Assembly: GCA_025612375.1 (NCBI GenBank)
Contig: JAAXKN010000002.1
Location: 298,158-362,157, forward strand
Direction: 5' to 3'
Source: Ignavibacteria bacterium
GTDB lineage: Bacteria > Bacteroidota > Ignavibacteria > Ignavibacteriales > SURF-24
DNA: 64,000 bases
Part shown: positions 1-8,647 of the stretch, in pieces
Layout: each line of letters opens with the position of its first letter
Numbering within the stretch: position 1 is the first letter of the stretch
Made by a program: the position numbers and the translations under genes
The notes under the pieces: model-generated
Seen by the model: only the letters and a program-made list of their open reading frames with translations
The model's database searches: none
Told to the model about the DNA's origin: nothing

Positions 1-1128
1 GACCCGGAGTTTGCCATTTCCATGCTTCTTGCGGCTGAAAAGGCCGGGGCTGACGTTCTTGTACTCTGCGACACTAACGGCGGATGCCTGCCGGGTGAAA
101 TCTTTGAGGTTGTTAGTGCTATAAAAGCGAGAGTTACGGCAAAAATTGGTATTCATGCCCATAACGATTCTGAACTTGCAGTTGCCAATACGCTTTCGGC
201 AATTCAGGCCGGGGCACTCCACATACAGGGCACAATTAACGGCGTGGGGGAAAGATGCGGTAATGCAAACCTATGCAGCATAATACCTAATATCGTCCTT
301 AAAGCTAAATGTGAGACAAACTCCAAAGTTGACCTTCAGGGACTTACTGCACTCTCAAACTTTGTCTATGAGACGATGAATCTTGTGCCATATTCGAGGG
401 CAGCTTTTACAGGTAAATCGGCATTCGCGCACAAAGGCGGCATTCACGTAAGCGCCGTTTTGAAGGACAGCAGAATGTATGAGCACATCGATCCTAAGGA
501 AGTCGGCAACAAGCAGAGGGTGCTGGTTTCGGATCTTGCAGGACAGAGCAATATACGATACAAGGCAAAGGAGCTTGGAGTTGACATTGAAGGCGAGCCT
601 GAACTGACGAAAAAGCTGACGGCACATATAAAGAGTATGGAGTTTGAAGGCTATCAGTTCGACGGCGCCGACGCGTCGTTTGAACTTATAATGCACTCGG
701 AGATGAAGGACTTTACACCTTACTTCCAGGTGCTTAATTCAAAGGTCAACGTAATGAACGACTCGGGCGGCATGAACGAATCCGAGGCGATACTAAAGGT
801 TGAGGTTAACGGCGAAATTGAGCATACGGCTTCAAACGGCGACGGCCCGGTTAACGCGCTGGATAACGCACTGCGCAAGGCTCTCTTAAGGTTTTATCCC
901 GAGATCTCGCTCATTGAGCTCGTTGACTATAAGGTGCGCGTGCTGGATGAAAAGCAGGGCACCTCGTCTAAAGTAAGGGTTTTAATACAGTCGAGCGACG
1001 GCTCTGAAACATGGTCAACGGTTGGCGTCAGCAGCAACATTTTTGAAGCCAGCCTGCAGGCATTAAATGACAGCATTAATTATAAACTTTTCAAATTGAA
1101 TAACAGAATTATTTCACAAGCAAATTAA
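1..1128 (+). CDS. cimA: (R)-citramalate synthase, 3' part (5' end outside window)
   Basis: Condenses pyruvate and acetyl-CoA to citramalate, the first step of the threonine-independent route to 2-oxobutyrate and isoleucine. The frame is open from base 1 (D-P-E-F-A-I-S before the first Met at 22), so the N-terminus and first active-site residues lie upstream. Visible are the HxHND metal/substrate motif (HAHND near residue 54), the NGVGERCGNA block, a GKSAFAHKGGIHVSAV segment and a C-terminal regulatory (LeuA allosteric-type) domain with conserved DGPVNALDNALRKAL. The HIDPKEVGN and VLVSDLAGQSNI blocks fit the citramalate synthase branch better than LeuA 2-isopropylmalate synthase, but the two are homologous. 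It is followed after 14 bp by ilvE, which supports an isoleucine/BCAA operon. The family is clear; the exact substrate is an inference from these motifs. Confidence 0.88.
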   Translation, partial: DPEFAISMLLAAEKAGADVLVLCDTNGGCLPGEIFEVVSAIKARVTAKIGIHAHNDSELAVANTLSAIQAGALHIQGTINGVGERCGNANLCSIIPNIVLKAKCETNSKVDLQGLTALSNFVYETMNLVPYSRAAFTGKSAFAHKGGIHVSAVLKDSRMYEHIDPKEVGNKQRVLVSDLAGQSNIRYKAKELGVDIEGEPELTKKLTAHIKSMEFEGYQFDGADASFELIMHSEMKDFTPYFQVLNSKVNVMNDSGGMNESEAILKVEVNGEIEHTASNGDGPVNALDNALRKALLRFYPEISLIELVDYKVRVLDEKQGTSSKVRVLIQSSDGSETWSTVGVSSNIFEASLQALNDSINYKLFKLNNRIISQAN

Positions 1129-1142
1129 TTTTCGGAGATTAT

Positions 1143-2096
1143 ATGGCATTTGAATCAGATTATGTGTGGATGGAAGGGCAAATGGTTCCTTTTAACGAGG
1201 CCAAGTTACACTTTTTAACGAGTTCACTTCATTACGGTACAGGCGTTTTTGAAGGAATCCGCTCTTATTCTACTCCCAACGGACCAGCAGTCTTCAGACT
1301 TAAAGACCACCTTAACAGATTAATTAAGAGCACACAGGTTCTCGGCATGAGCGACCTCCAGTACTCAATAGACGAAATCTACAACGCAACTATAGAACTC
1401 GTGCGCATAAACAAAATGGAAGAGTGCTACATCAGGCCTCTTGTATATATCAAGGAAGGCGGCTGGAACCTTACTGTTGACGGAGTGAAAATTGACCTCT
1501 CTATTGCGGTCTGGAAGTGGACAAACTATTTAGGGCAGGAAGCACTGAAAAGGGGTGTAAGGGCAAACGTGTCCTCATATCCAAGGCACCATCCAAACAT
1601 AATGATGACAAAAGCTAAAGTTGCCGGCAACTATGTCAATTCAGTGCTTGCAAAAACCGAAAGCCTGAGGGCGGGTTTTGATGAAGCTATACTGCTTGAT
1701 CCCTACGGATATGTTTCAGAGTGCACGGGAGAAAATATTTTCTTAGTCCGTAACGGCATAATTTACACTCCTCCACGTACCGGCGTACTTGAAGGTGTTA
1801 CACGCGACAGCATAATTGCGGTTGCAAAGGACCGCGGCTATGAAGTAATTGAAGAGCAGATCTCGCGCGACCAGCTTTATATTGCCGATGAGGTATTCGT
1901 TACCGGAACGGCCAGTGAGGTAATTGCCTTAAGAGAGATCGACAACAGGAAAATAGGCGCAGGCTCTATGGGACCCGTAAGCGCCGACCTGCAGGAGGCT
2001 TATACAAAAGTAATCCACGGCAAGGACAAAAATTACGAGAAATGGCTGGACTACATCTACACGGATGATTCCGATGAAGCCCGCGAAGCTGTTTAA
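1143..2096 (+). CDS. ilvE: Branched-chain amino acid aminotransferase
   Basis: A class IV PLP-dependent transaminase that interconverts Leu/Ile/Val and their 2-oxo acids with 2-oxoglutarate/glutamate in the cytoplasm. At 317 aa it has the usual length. The N-terminus has the VWMEGQMVPFNEAKLHFL block and HYGTGVFEGIRSY. The Schiff-base lysine lies in MTKAKVAGNYVNS, and ECTGENIFLV and VTGTASEVIAL are the cofactor and substrate-binding motifs. The start ATG at 1143 follows ATTTTCGGAGATTAT, with GGAG at a workable distance. It lies 14 bp after the citramalate synthase gene and is probably co-transcribed with it. A strong hairpin follows at 2135. Confidence 0.93.
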   Translation: MAFESDYVWMEGQMVPFNEAKLHFLTSSLHYGTGVFEGIRSYSTPNGPAVFRLKDHLNRLIKSTQVLGMSDLQYSIDEIYNATIELVRINKMEECYIRPLVYIKEGGWNLTVDGVKIDLSIAVWKWTNYLGQEALKRGVRANVSSYPRHHPNIMMTKAKVAGNYVNSVLAKTESLRAGFDEAILLDPYGYVSECTGENIFLVRNGIIYTPPRTGVLEGVTRDSIIAVAKDRGYEVIEEQISRDQLYIADEVFVTGTASEVIALREIDNRKIGAGSMGPVSADLQEAYTKVIHGKDKNYEKWLDYIYTDDSDEAREAV

Positions 2097-2134
2097 TTAG
2101 TTGGAAATTTAATTTGTAGGACACAAAAACCCAT

Positions 2135-2171
2135 GTACCTGCCGGGAGGAGCAATTTTCCCGGCAGCGTAC
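2135..2171 (+). terminator. Stem-loop after ilvE
   Basis: CTGCCGGGA (2139-2147) pairs perfectly with TCCCGGCAG (2158-2166), extended by GTAC (2135-2138) with GTAC (2168-2171) across one bulged C. The position 38 bp after the ilvE stop suits transcript ending or 3'-end protection, but there is no T-run, so intrinsic termination is not certain. The rest of the 283-bp gap to the next gene shows only a weaker CTAGC...GGCTAG inverted repeat at about 2173-2194. Confidence 0.55.
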
Positions 2172-2379
2172 CTCTAGCTAAAGCTTGGGGCTAGTCATAA
2201 AAACATTTCCGGTCTTGATTCAAATTGTAAAAACAATTAACTTTACTCATCACAAAATCGTGTCCGGAATCACTTCTGCAATCATTTAATCCGGATATAT
2301 TAATATCATATTGAGCAACGGAGTACTATGAATTTTTGATACCTTTTATCTTTCCAAATCACTAAAAACAGGTAGCAAA

Positions 2380-3036
2380 ATGTCAAAACAGTATTTCTCA
2401 TTGCTGGTTCTGGTCTCAATATTACTTTCCGGAATTCTCATGGCTCAGAATTCCCGTTCCATTCAGTTTAATGCCGGGGCCGTATTCCCGATGAACTCCT
2501 CAAAAGGCTTCAGCACAGCTTTCCAGTACAATTATTCCGTTAGTCCTGCAATTCAGCTCTATGCGTATTCAGGCATCTCATACTGGGATGAAAACCACAT
2601 CATTCATGAGATGGACTATTCGGAAATCCAAAAGCAGCAGTTTACGACCTCATATGACGCCGATGAGCACGTCTTAATTCCTCTATATTTGGGAAGCCGG
2701 ATCAATGTGCATTCCGACAGGCTTTTTACTACTTTCGTGAACCTGGAGGCAGGGTATTCGCATTTAAGCTACAATGTTTATGATAACGTTAAAGTAGTTG
2801 ATGAGAATACCGGCAGGGTGACGGAGTTCTATGCTGATCCTAAGACCAAAAGGAAAGTCAACGACAACCTCTTCGGCATAGGCGCCGGGATAGGGCTCTC
2901 GCATGAAATTGCGCAGGGTATAGAGCTTCAGTTAAGCTATAAACTGAATACATTTATTAATTCAAGCTATAACGGATTTTTCACCAGCCGCGGGACATAC
3001 AACACCGTTGCATTGGGATTGAATTACGGTATTTGA
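2380..3036 (+). CDS. Secreted outer membrane beta-barrel protein, unknown function
   Basis: A 218-aa protein with a clear Sec signal peptide (MSKQYFSLLVLVSILLSG, cleavage about residue 22 after MAQ). The remainder has alternating polar/aromatic strands typical of small porin-like barrels: GAVFPM, AFQYNYSV, LYAYSGISYW, LGSRINV, VNLEAGYSHLSYNVY, GIGAGIGLSHEI, LQLSYKLNTF, and a last strand ending in VALGLNYGI without a terminal aromatic residue. It resembles the generic OMP_b-brl family by pattern only. It stands alone, with its own 283-bp upstream region and a GC hairpin after it. No enzymatic motif is visible. Confidence 0.75.
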   Translation: MSKQYFSLLVLVSILLSGILMAQNSRSIQFNAGAVFPMNSSKGFSTAFQYNYSVSPAIQLYAYSGISYWDENHIIHEMDYSEIQKQQFTTSYDADEHVLIPLYLGSRINVHSDRLFTTFVNLEAGYSHLSYNVYDNVKVVDENTGRVTEFYADPKTKRKVNDNLFGIGAGIGLSHEIAQGIELQLSYKLNTFINSSYNGFFTSRGTYNTVALGLNYGI

Positions 3037-3053
3037 ATAATATCTGGTAAGAC

Positions 3054-3073
3054 GGGCGCGCCGCCGCGCGCCC
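3054..3073. terminator. GC-rich convergent hairpin
   Basis: GGGCGCGC (3054-3061) and GCGCGCCC (3066-3073) form an 8-bp all-GC stem with a CGCC loop between the plus-strand barrel gene and the minus-strand ywbE-like gene. On the plus strand only an A-rich tract follows and no long U-tract is seen on either side, so it is best read as a bidirectional 3'-end hairpin. Confidence 0.6.
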
Positions 3074-3083
3074 CTGAAAAAAT

Positions 3084-3284
3084 CTACCAGGATTCCAAGA
3101 TCTCCTGCACGCGGCCTACCTGGCCGTCCTCGAGGCGCACCTTGATGCCGTGCGGATGAGATTTTGATGAGGTAAGTATATCCTTAACCACTCCTTCAGT
3201 TCTCTTTCCAGTCCTCTGATCCTGCTTTAATACAATTGAAACCCTCAATCCGGGCGTTATATCTTTGCGGTTTTTGCCGTCCAT
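3084..3284 (-). CDS. ywbE: YwbE family protein
   Basis: A 66-aa protein of the YwbE (DUF2196) family: MDGKNRKDITPGLRVSIVLK, then QRTGKRTEGVVKDILTSS, HPHGIKVRLEDGQVGRVQEI. The length and the whole motif order match the family. It looks like a small KOW/SH3-like beta-barrel, and the molecular role is not known. It starts 15 bp after the end of the AttH-like gene on the same strand, so it is probably the last gene of the ABC operon, although functional linkage is unproven. Confidence 0.85.
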   Translation of the reverse strand: MDGKNRKDITPGLRVSIVLKQDQRTGKRTEGVVKDILTSSKSHPHGIKVRLEDGQVGRVQEILESW

Positions 3285-3299
3285 TTAATTTCCTTTAGT

Positions 3300-4466
3300 T
3301 TATAACACTTCACCATAACCTGTCAGTTCAACGTATCCGGTGCCTTCAACAGGACGGCTGTTCCATGTTCCTTTAATCTTTACCGCCCCTTCCCAGTATC
3401 TTACGGAAACGTTTAATTCCTGGTTCCTAACATAAGGAATTATTTCGAGATAAATACCCTTTGAGGGGATTGAAAGCTTCCAGCCCGAAGGATATTCTCC
3501 TCCCAAGGGACTTGTCCACTTCCCAAGCACTTCAATCTTGACATCTTCTTTTTTAACGGGTTCTGTATGCCCATCCCCATTTACAACGAGTCCGCTTGAA
3601 AACCTGTCTGCCTCGCCGCTTTTAAGCCTCATCTGGTAGTACATTATCTCTTTTGAATTATTAAGCTGAAGAGAAAACCAGTCCCAGCCCGCCTGGCTGC
3701 GGCTTAGGGCGCTGGTGCTCCATTCGCGGTCCATCCATGAAAGGCCTCTTATGTTAAAGTCCGTGTTATTTATCTTAACTGTTCCATAAGTCTGAAGCCT
3801 TGTAAGCGAGTAGTAGTATGAAGCATCCCCCCGTTCAGGGCCTTTCCGGCTTAAGCCCTGATCTCCCTGGAGGACCACGGGTTTCATGCTTTTTAATGTA
3901 AATTCAATTGATATACCTTTTTCTTCAGCTTTAAGATGGAGCACCGGAATGCCGTTACTTTCCTCTCCTTTAATTTCCTTTATCTCCCAGTCCTCCAGCC
4001 ACACACGGAATGGACGTGCCGCGGCGCCGGCAAGCGATTCTGCCCCGCGGCTGAAGCGTTCAAAATTGTAGAATCTGTCGTTTTCTATATCAGTAAGCGT
4101 AAAGTGCCCCATATAAACCTGACTGCTTCTCCATGGGGAGGAGCCCTTAAGAGAGTCGTGTGAAATGGCGGTGCGGAAAATGGTGAGCTGGTAGCCGAAA
4201 TGATGCCCATCCTCTGACTGCAGATTCCCTGTAAAGTACCACCACTCGGTTTTGTAGCCCGGATGGGGCCCATAGTCTTCAGGGAAAATAAATTTACGCG
4301 GGTTAATTGCTCTTTTATATCCCGCCGTGTCGCCTCCCGACATCGCTTTTGAAACTGAAAGACTGGTATTTATCTCCCCAGCTCTCCGGCTTCTTTGTGT
4401 AAGAAGATAGGCTCCTGCAGAAAGGGTGATAAGAGCAATTATTATCATAACTACAGTTTTTTTCAT
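3300..4466 (-). CDS. AttH-like lipocalin-fold protein (CrtC/AttH family)
   Basis: A 388-aa protein with an N-terminal membrane anchor or uncleaved signal (TVVMIIIALITLSAGAYLL) followed by the AttH/CrtC-like double lipocalin fold. Typical blocks are FPEDYGPHPGYKTEWWYFTGNL (split across residues about 60-80), HFGYQLTIFR, GHFTLTDIENDRFYNFERF, GLSWMDREWSTSAL, GWDWFSLQL and GTGYVELTGYG near the C-terminus. Family members are annotated as predicted secreted hydrolases or carotenoid 1,2-hydratase relatives. In AttEFGH systems this protein is the extracytoplasmic partner of an ABC transporter. Its ATG directly follows the TAG of the permease gene (no gap), with GGAGG just upstream, so translation is coupled. 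The substrate is unknown. Confidence 0.85.
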   Translation of the reverse strand: MKKTVVMIIIALITLSAGAYLLTQRSRRAGEINTSLSVSKAMSGGDTAGYKRAINPRKFIFPEDYGPHPGYKTEWWYFTGNLQSEDGHHFGYQLTIFRTAISHDSLKGSSPWRSSQVYMGHFTLTDIENDRFYNFERFSRGAESLAGAAARPFRVWLEDWEIKEIKGEESNGIPVLHLKAEEKGISIEFTLKSMKPVVLQGDQGLSRKGPERGDASYYYSLTRLQTYGTVKINNTDFNIRGLSWMDREWSTSALSRSQAGWDWFSLQLNNSKEIMYYQMRLKSGEADRFSSGLVVNGDGHTEPVKKEDVKIEVLGKWTSPLGGEYPSGWKLSIPSKGIYLEIIPYVRNQELNVSVRYWEGAVKIKGTWNSRPVEGTGYVELTGYGEVL

Positions 4467-7022
4467 CTATTCCTCCCTGAGTGCAAGGGCCGGGGAGGTG
4501 CGCGCCATCTTAAGGGCGGGATAAATTCCTGCCAAAAGAGCCGCACTAATGGCAACAAGAAGGGCCTCAATTAAAACTTCAGGCAGTACCAGATATTGCA
4601 TCGTCCAGCCGAAGGACCTGCGGTTAATGATATAAATCAGTATCCATGCAAGCACATTTCCAAGTGGAAGCGAGAGCACGCCGGCAAGTATTCCCATAAG
4701 GCCCGTCTGTATTGTAAGGAGCTTCCAGAGCTGAAGGGGAGTCATGCCGCTTGCGCGCAGAATGGCAAACTCGCGGCTGCGTTCAAGCAGGAGCGCCATA
4801 AGAGAGCTCAGAATTCCGATGAAAGCAACTACAATTGCCAGAACCTGCAGAACGTTTGTTATCATGAACGACCGGTCGAATACATCAATTGAAGCCTTTC
4901 TCAGGTAGTTGCTTGAGCGGACGAGTATCTCTTCATCAGGCCCCGGCATGGTGCGGATATAGTTAATAAGGCTGTCGCGCTTTACGCCTTTCTTTAAGAA
5001 AAGTGATAAGCCTGAAATTGAGTGTTCCTTCCAGTATTTTTTATAAGTGTCGAAGGCCATTGTAACCATACCGAGGTCGGAGGCATAATCGTAATAAACC
5101 CCGCCTACGCTGAAATTAATATTCCCTTTTTCAGTCGGTATTGAAATTAAGTCACCTGTCTTAATATTATGCCTGTATGCATAGGGCTCAGTTACCATTA
5201 CAACGTCACCTTCCCGGAACCCGGACCAGAACTTTTCTGGATTTCCCTCCTTGAACTTAAAGTCGTTGTAGCTCCTGGGACCCACGTTAAGCGCAAAGAT
5301 CCTCATCTCATCATTCCCCGTATTCAGAGTTATCTCGCGGTAGAAGTTATAATCCTCTACTTCAGGAAGTGCCTCAATCCTTTTTACGAGCGCGGAATCC
5401 ATTGTCGCGTCGTTATTCCTGAGCACAAGCCCCGGAGGTGAAATATAAATGTCGGCTTCAAGGTTGCCGTTAAGCCACGTTAGGACTGTCTGGCGGAAGC
5501 TATTGACCATAGTGCCGATGCCGACAGAAGCAGAAACCGCAATGCTGAGGGCCGCAACGGCAACTGCCGTTCTGCTTATCTGTGAGACAATGCTGCCTGA
5601 AGCCATACGTCCCGTAAGGCCGAAAAGTTTTCCTGTAATTAGGCTCAGGAATTTCATGGAGTAAAATATCATTAAGGGAGTAAGAAGGCTGAAGCCCAGT
5701 ATTACGGGAAGAATTCCAATGTAACTTAGTATGATGCTTCTTTCGGGAAGCGATAAAATGCCTGCTCCCAGCAAAAGCATTACTATACCCATAAGGGCAA
5801 GCCTCGGGATTTTCCTTCTTAATTTAATTTCCTGGTCGCTGCGGCTTAAGGCCAGGCGGGGCGGAACGGAAGAAGCCTCAAGAGACGGCTTAAGTGCGGC
5901 AAGGAGTGTGGCTCCGATTCCAACAAAGGCTCCTTTGGCAAGGCTGAAGAGTGAAATGTTAAGCTCCCTTACAGAAAGCACCAGGTAGAGGTCGTTTATT
6001 GTCTGTGTAACAAGCCTCAGCATTCCCTTGGCAAGCACAATGCCTCCAAGTATGCCTAGAATGGTGCCGGCAGCGGCAAGAATAGATGCCTCGGTTAAAA
6101 ATATCCTGAAAATCTCCTTCTGTGTTACACCAATTGAACGCAGAAGCCCAATGTATGTGCGCCTCTGCAGGACGGAAAAAGTCATGGTGTTATAGATCAG
6201 GAACATCCCTACAATCAAGGCAAGGAGGCTTAAGGCTGTAAGGTTAATGTCAAAAGCCTTAAGCATATCGGATGCTATTTTTGTCCGTGTCTCCGATCTT
6301 AGAACTGATGAACCCGGGGGAATATTCTCTTTAACCTTTTTTAACATTTCTTCCCCCTGCGGGCTATCCGGAATTATGAGGTCGATGCGGCTTAAGTAAC
6401 CCGGCATATTAAGGAGTTCCTGTGCCGTTGAAATGTCAGAAAGTATCAGGTTGTCAAGAATATTCCTGCTCCTTTCATTTTCCCCTTCTATGAGGCCTAG
6501 CACTTTAACTTTTTTATAGCTGCCCCCGATTTTGAGTGTAAGAGTGTCATTCTCACGGAGCCCCAGCTGGCCGGCTGTTCTGGTAGAAATAATTATAGAG
6601 CCGGGTTTAGCCATAAAGGCCGAAATGTCTCCTGTTATTTTCCCGCTGATGGGGGAGAGGTATGAGCGGAAAGGCTTTTCCGAAAAAGGGTCCACTCCCA
6701 GTAATGTAAAGGCTCTCAATGCAGGGCGCACAATTGCCACATTTCCTTCAACAACAGGAGCCATGGGATTTATTTGCTTCCTGATTTTAAGATAGGAGTA
6801 GACAGAGTCGGGCAGTCCCTTAGGCCCTCCTGTTATCTGGTGAGTTGATTTTCCGGCAACGCTTTCCATTGAAAGTTCAAAAGCCCTCGATGCCCCGGCA
6901 TTAGCAAGGTCAATTCCAACTACAACTGCAACGCCGAGCGCAATGCCAAGCAGTGACAAAACAAGCTGCAAAGGATGCCTGAGAAGGTAATTGAAGGCGG
7001 ATCGGTTTAATACGCGGTTCAT
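4467..7022 (-). CDS. ABC transporter permease, FtsX/MacB-like, duplicated (AttFG-type)
   Basis: An 851-aa inner membrane permease of the FtsX/LolC superfamily. An N-terminal TM helix (residues about 15-38) is followed by a periplasmic MacB_PCD-like domain, then three TM helices of the first FtsX domain (about 260-380), further helices (about 405-460), a second TM plus periplasmic domain (about 480-720), and a final FtsX triplet (about 730-845) ending ALKMARTSPALALREE. It therefore holds two complete permease halves in one chain, as if AttF and AttG were fused. ERSREFAILRASGMTPLQLWKL and RRTYIGLLRSIGVTQKEI are the paired cytoplasmic coupling segments. It lies 5 bp after the ATPase gene and abuts the AttH-like gene, which fits an AttEFGH-like lipid or lipoprotein-handling exporter. 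The cargo is not inferable. Confidence 0.9.
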   Translation of the reverse strand: MNRVLNRSAFNYLLRHPLQLVLSLLGIALGVAVVVGIDLANAGASRAFELSMESVAGKSTHQITGGPKGLPDSVYSYLKIRKQINPMAPVVEGNVAIVRPALRAFTLLGVDPFSEKPFRSYLSPISGKITGDISAFMAKPGSIIISTRTAGQLGLRENDTLTLKIGGSYKKVKVLGLIEGENERSRNILDNLILSDISTAQELLNMPGYLSRIDLIIPDSPQGEEMLKKVKENIPPGSSVLRSETRTKIASDMLKAFDINLTALSLLALIVGMFLIYNTMTFSVLQRRTYIGLLRSIGVTQKEIFRIFLTEASILAAAGTILGILGGIVLAKGMLRLVTQTINDLYLVLSVRELNISLFSLAKGAFVGIGATLLAALKPSLEASSVPPRLALSRSDQEIKLRRKIPRLALMGIVMLLLGAGILSLPERSIILSYIGILPVILGFSLLTPLMIFYSMKFLSLITGKLFGLTGRMASGSIVSQISRTAVAVAALSIAVSASVGIGTMVNSFRQTVLTWLNGNLEADIYISPPGLVLRNNDATMDSALVKRIEALPEVEDYNFYREITLNTGNDEMRIFALNVGPRSYNDFKFKEGNPEKFWSGFREGDVVMVTEPYAYRHNIKTGDLISIPTEKGNINFSVGGVYYDYASDLGMVTMAFDTYKKYWKEHSISGLSLFLKKGVKRDSLINYIRTMPGPDEEILVRSSNYLRKASIDVFDRSFMITNVLQVLAIVVAFIGILSSLMALLLERSREFAILRASGMTPLQLWKLLTIQTGLMGILAGVLSLPLGNVLAWILIYIINRRSFGWTMQYLVLPEVLIEALLVAISAALLAGIYPALKMARTSPALALREE

Positions 7023-7027
7023 AAAGG

Positions 7028-7759
7028 TTATTCCACCTTTGAAGCCGAAAATTCAATAATCTTTCCTTCCTTTACCGTGAGTATTCTGTCGGCAAGTCCA
7101 ATAACCTCCCTGCTGTGTGTAGCCATAACCATGGTCTTGCCTTTTTTCCGGACGAGGTTATCCAACAGGCTTATAATTACAAGTCCCGTATCGTAGTCCA
7201 GGTTGCCTGTAGGTTCATCTGCAAGAATAATTGAAGGCTCATGTATTAACGCCCGTGCAATAGCAATCCTCTGCTGTTCGCCTCCTGAGAGCTGGTCGGG
7301 GTAGCTTTTAGCCCTGTCGCTTAAACCTATTTCCTTAAGCATATTTTGTGCTTTTTCTTTTCCCTCCTCAGGAGGAACTCCGTTAAGCTCCAGGGGAAGC
7401 ATAAGGTTTTCCATGGATGTAAGGGTCGGAATAAGATTAAAGAACTGGAAGACAAAGCCTACGTTTCCGCGCCTGAAAAGGGTTCTTTCCTGTTCAGAAA
7501 GTTTAGTAATGTCTGTGCTGTCGATTAAAATAGATCCCTTTGACGGAAGGTCGATTCCGCTTAAGAGGTTAAGAATAGTTGATTTCCCGGAGCCGCTACG
7601 GCCCAGGACGATAATAATTTCACCTTTATTGATGACGGCATTAACCTCGTGGAGCACACTGCGTTCGGTGAGGTTTTCCTCCATATAGCTTTTCGAGACA
7701 TCTTTAAGTTCGATAAGCGGATTATAGCCGTTATTTCCTGCAATTTTACTTTCCTGCAT
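7028..7759 (-). CDS. ABC transporter ATP-binding protein (LolD/MacB/AttE-type)
   Basis: Energises the adjacent permease. Walker [11 protein letters not shown]-loop FQFFNLIP, signature LSGGEQQR, Walker B IILADEPT, the D-loop GNLD and H-loop ATHS are all intact, and the length is normal for the LolD/MacB class. The ATG at 7759 (MQESKIAG) is preferred. An in-frame TTG at 7780 would add seven residues. GGGGAAT lies about 15 nt before the ATG, so the RBS does not settle the choice. First gene of the operon ATPase, permease, AttH-like protein, YwbE. The divergent upstream region contains no obvious promoter hexamers. Confidence 0.93.
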   Translation of the reverse strand: MQESKIAGNNGYNPLIELKDVSKSYMEENLTERSVLHEVNAVINKGEIIIVLGRSGSGKSTILNLLSGIDLPSKGSILIDSTDITKLSEQERTLFRRGNVGFVFQFFNLIPTLTSMENLMLPLELNGVPPEEGKEKAQNMLKEIGLSDRAKSYPDQLSGGEQQRIAIARALIHEPSIILADEPTGNLDYDTGLVIISLLDNLVRKKGKTMVMATHSREVIGLADRILTVKEGKIIEFSASKVE

Positions 7760-8070
7760 AAAAGACTTGGTATTCCCCAAATTGTTAATAATTGGCTTAA
7801 AAAAGCCTCATTATTAAAAGGTAACACTTTTGGCGCTTTCTTTGGAAGGGAATAATTATTGGAGTTGTGGGGAAAAATGAGCCATTATTTATACTACAGT
7901 TTTTAATTACCCGTTGACCTGAGACAAAATTAAGGTCAAATTTAGACGTTTACTTTTTATTTTCTATTTGCAATATTTCATGTGAAGCCAGGGTTTTCCA
8001 CCTATTTAATGCGGAAATCTACTTTTGGAGAAAAAGTGACAATGACTTGAAGCCATTAGGCCGTTTTTAC

Positions 8071-8124
8071 CGGGACACCGGGAGCCCTTAATCGGGACGC
8101 ATAGCGGGACGCCAGGCGGGTCAC
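8071..8124. repeat. Irregular CGGGAC cluster
   Basis: Five copies of CGGG(A/T)(C/G)(A/G)C-like octamers start at about 8071, 8079, 8093, 8105 and 8117 (CGGGACAC, CGGGAGCC, CGGGACGC, CGGGACGC, CGGGTCAC) in otherwise AT-rich DNA. Spacings are 8, 14, 12 and 12 bp. Their function is unknown; a protein-binding array or a decayed coding remnant are both possible. Confidence 0.45.
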
Positions 8125-8260
8125 AGGGTACAGCCGGCAGAAACGTTGAAAATAGCTCAAATTCTAAAGAAAATCACCTTTTTTTATTTTATTACCTTTT
8201 TTAAGGATTTAATCCGGGTACAGGCTTAAGCCTAAAGGAGTGCCCTAAACGGGTACATAA

Positions 8261-8323
8261 ACAAGAATGTATTAACAAGAAAGAAATTAAAACAAGAATG
8301 TATTTAAACAAGAAAGTATTTAA
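8261..8323. repeat. Short A-rich tandem repeat
   Basis: Four imperfect head-to-tail copies of ACAAGAAnGTATTTAA occur in 63 bp (starts about 8261, 8275, 8292, 8308). The repeat lies just before the hairpin at 8339. No coding frame runs through it. Confidence 0.6.
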
Positions 8324-8338
8324 AGAAACAAAACAGTA

Positions 8339-8365
8339 CAGAGTCCTGATAAAATCAGGACTCTG
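8339..8365. terminator. Perfect 12-bp hairpin downstream of the protease operon
   Basis: CAGAGTCCTGAT (8339-8350) and ATCAGGACTCTG (8354-8365) form an uninterrupted 12-bp stem with an AAA loop. On the minus strand the stem is followed by a T-rich tract (TACTGTTTTGTTTCTTT), so it is a good candidate terminator for the minus-strand operon ending at 8648. T-rich sequence also follows on the plus strand. Confidence 0.75.
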
Positions 8366-8535
8366 ATGGTTTTCTTTTAAAAATTAATGAAAGGCAATAT
8401 AGCCTCCATACCCAGGAACACAGAATTGTTTATTTTGTCCGAGATTACAGGACAGACATCCTGCAGTCCAGATATTATTGTTGACCGAAAATCCTTTCTC
8501 CTTTTACCCGATAAAAGCTATAAGAAAAATTCCCC

Positions 8536-8646
8536 TTATTTTAAGAGCAGGAGTTTCTTTGACGCCCGGAAGCGGCCTGCCTCAAGTGTGTAGATATATA
8601 CTCCGCTAGGCAGAGCAGGGGCGTTAAGAGGGCTATCAAAAGTTCT
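8536..8646 (-). pseudogene. Orphan T9SS C-terminal sorting-domain fragment
   Basis: Directly after the stop codon of the minus-strand T9SS gene (TGA at 8648-8650), the minus strand, in a different reading frame, encodes RTFDSPLNAPALPSGVYIY, then TLEAGRFRASKKLLLLK and a stop (8536-8538). This is the second half of a T9SS type A sorting domain, with the characteristic LPSGVYIY and terminal K-K-L-L-L-L-K. It has no start codon and no upstream half, and an in-frame stop lies just before it inside the neighbouring gene. It must be the leftover tail of another T9SS gene, joined here by recombination or deletion within the sorting-domain sequence. It is probably not translated. Confidence 0.8.
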
Positions 8647-8647
8647 A

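Larger units (their letters stand above)
7781..8535. other. Long intergenic spacer, no gene seen
   Basis: About 750 bp without a credible ORF. It holds a GC-rich cluster of CGGGAC-type repeats (8071-8124), an A-rich tandem repeat (8261-8323) and a perfect 12-bp hairpin (8339-8365), listed separately. A short plus-strand ORF near 8387 is only the shadow of the orphan sorting-domain fragment on the minus strand. Confidence 0.6.

Noticed and set aside
8387..8593. 68-codon plus-strand frame in the spacer
   Set aside because: It overlaps the minus-strand sorting-domain relict, which explains its openness; no RBS.
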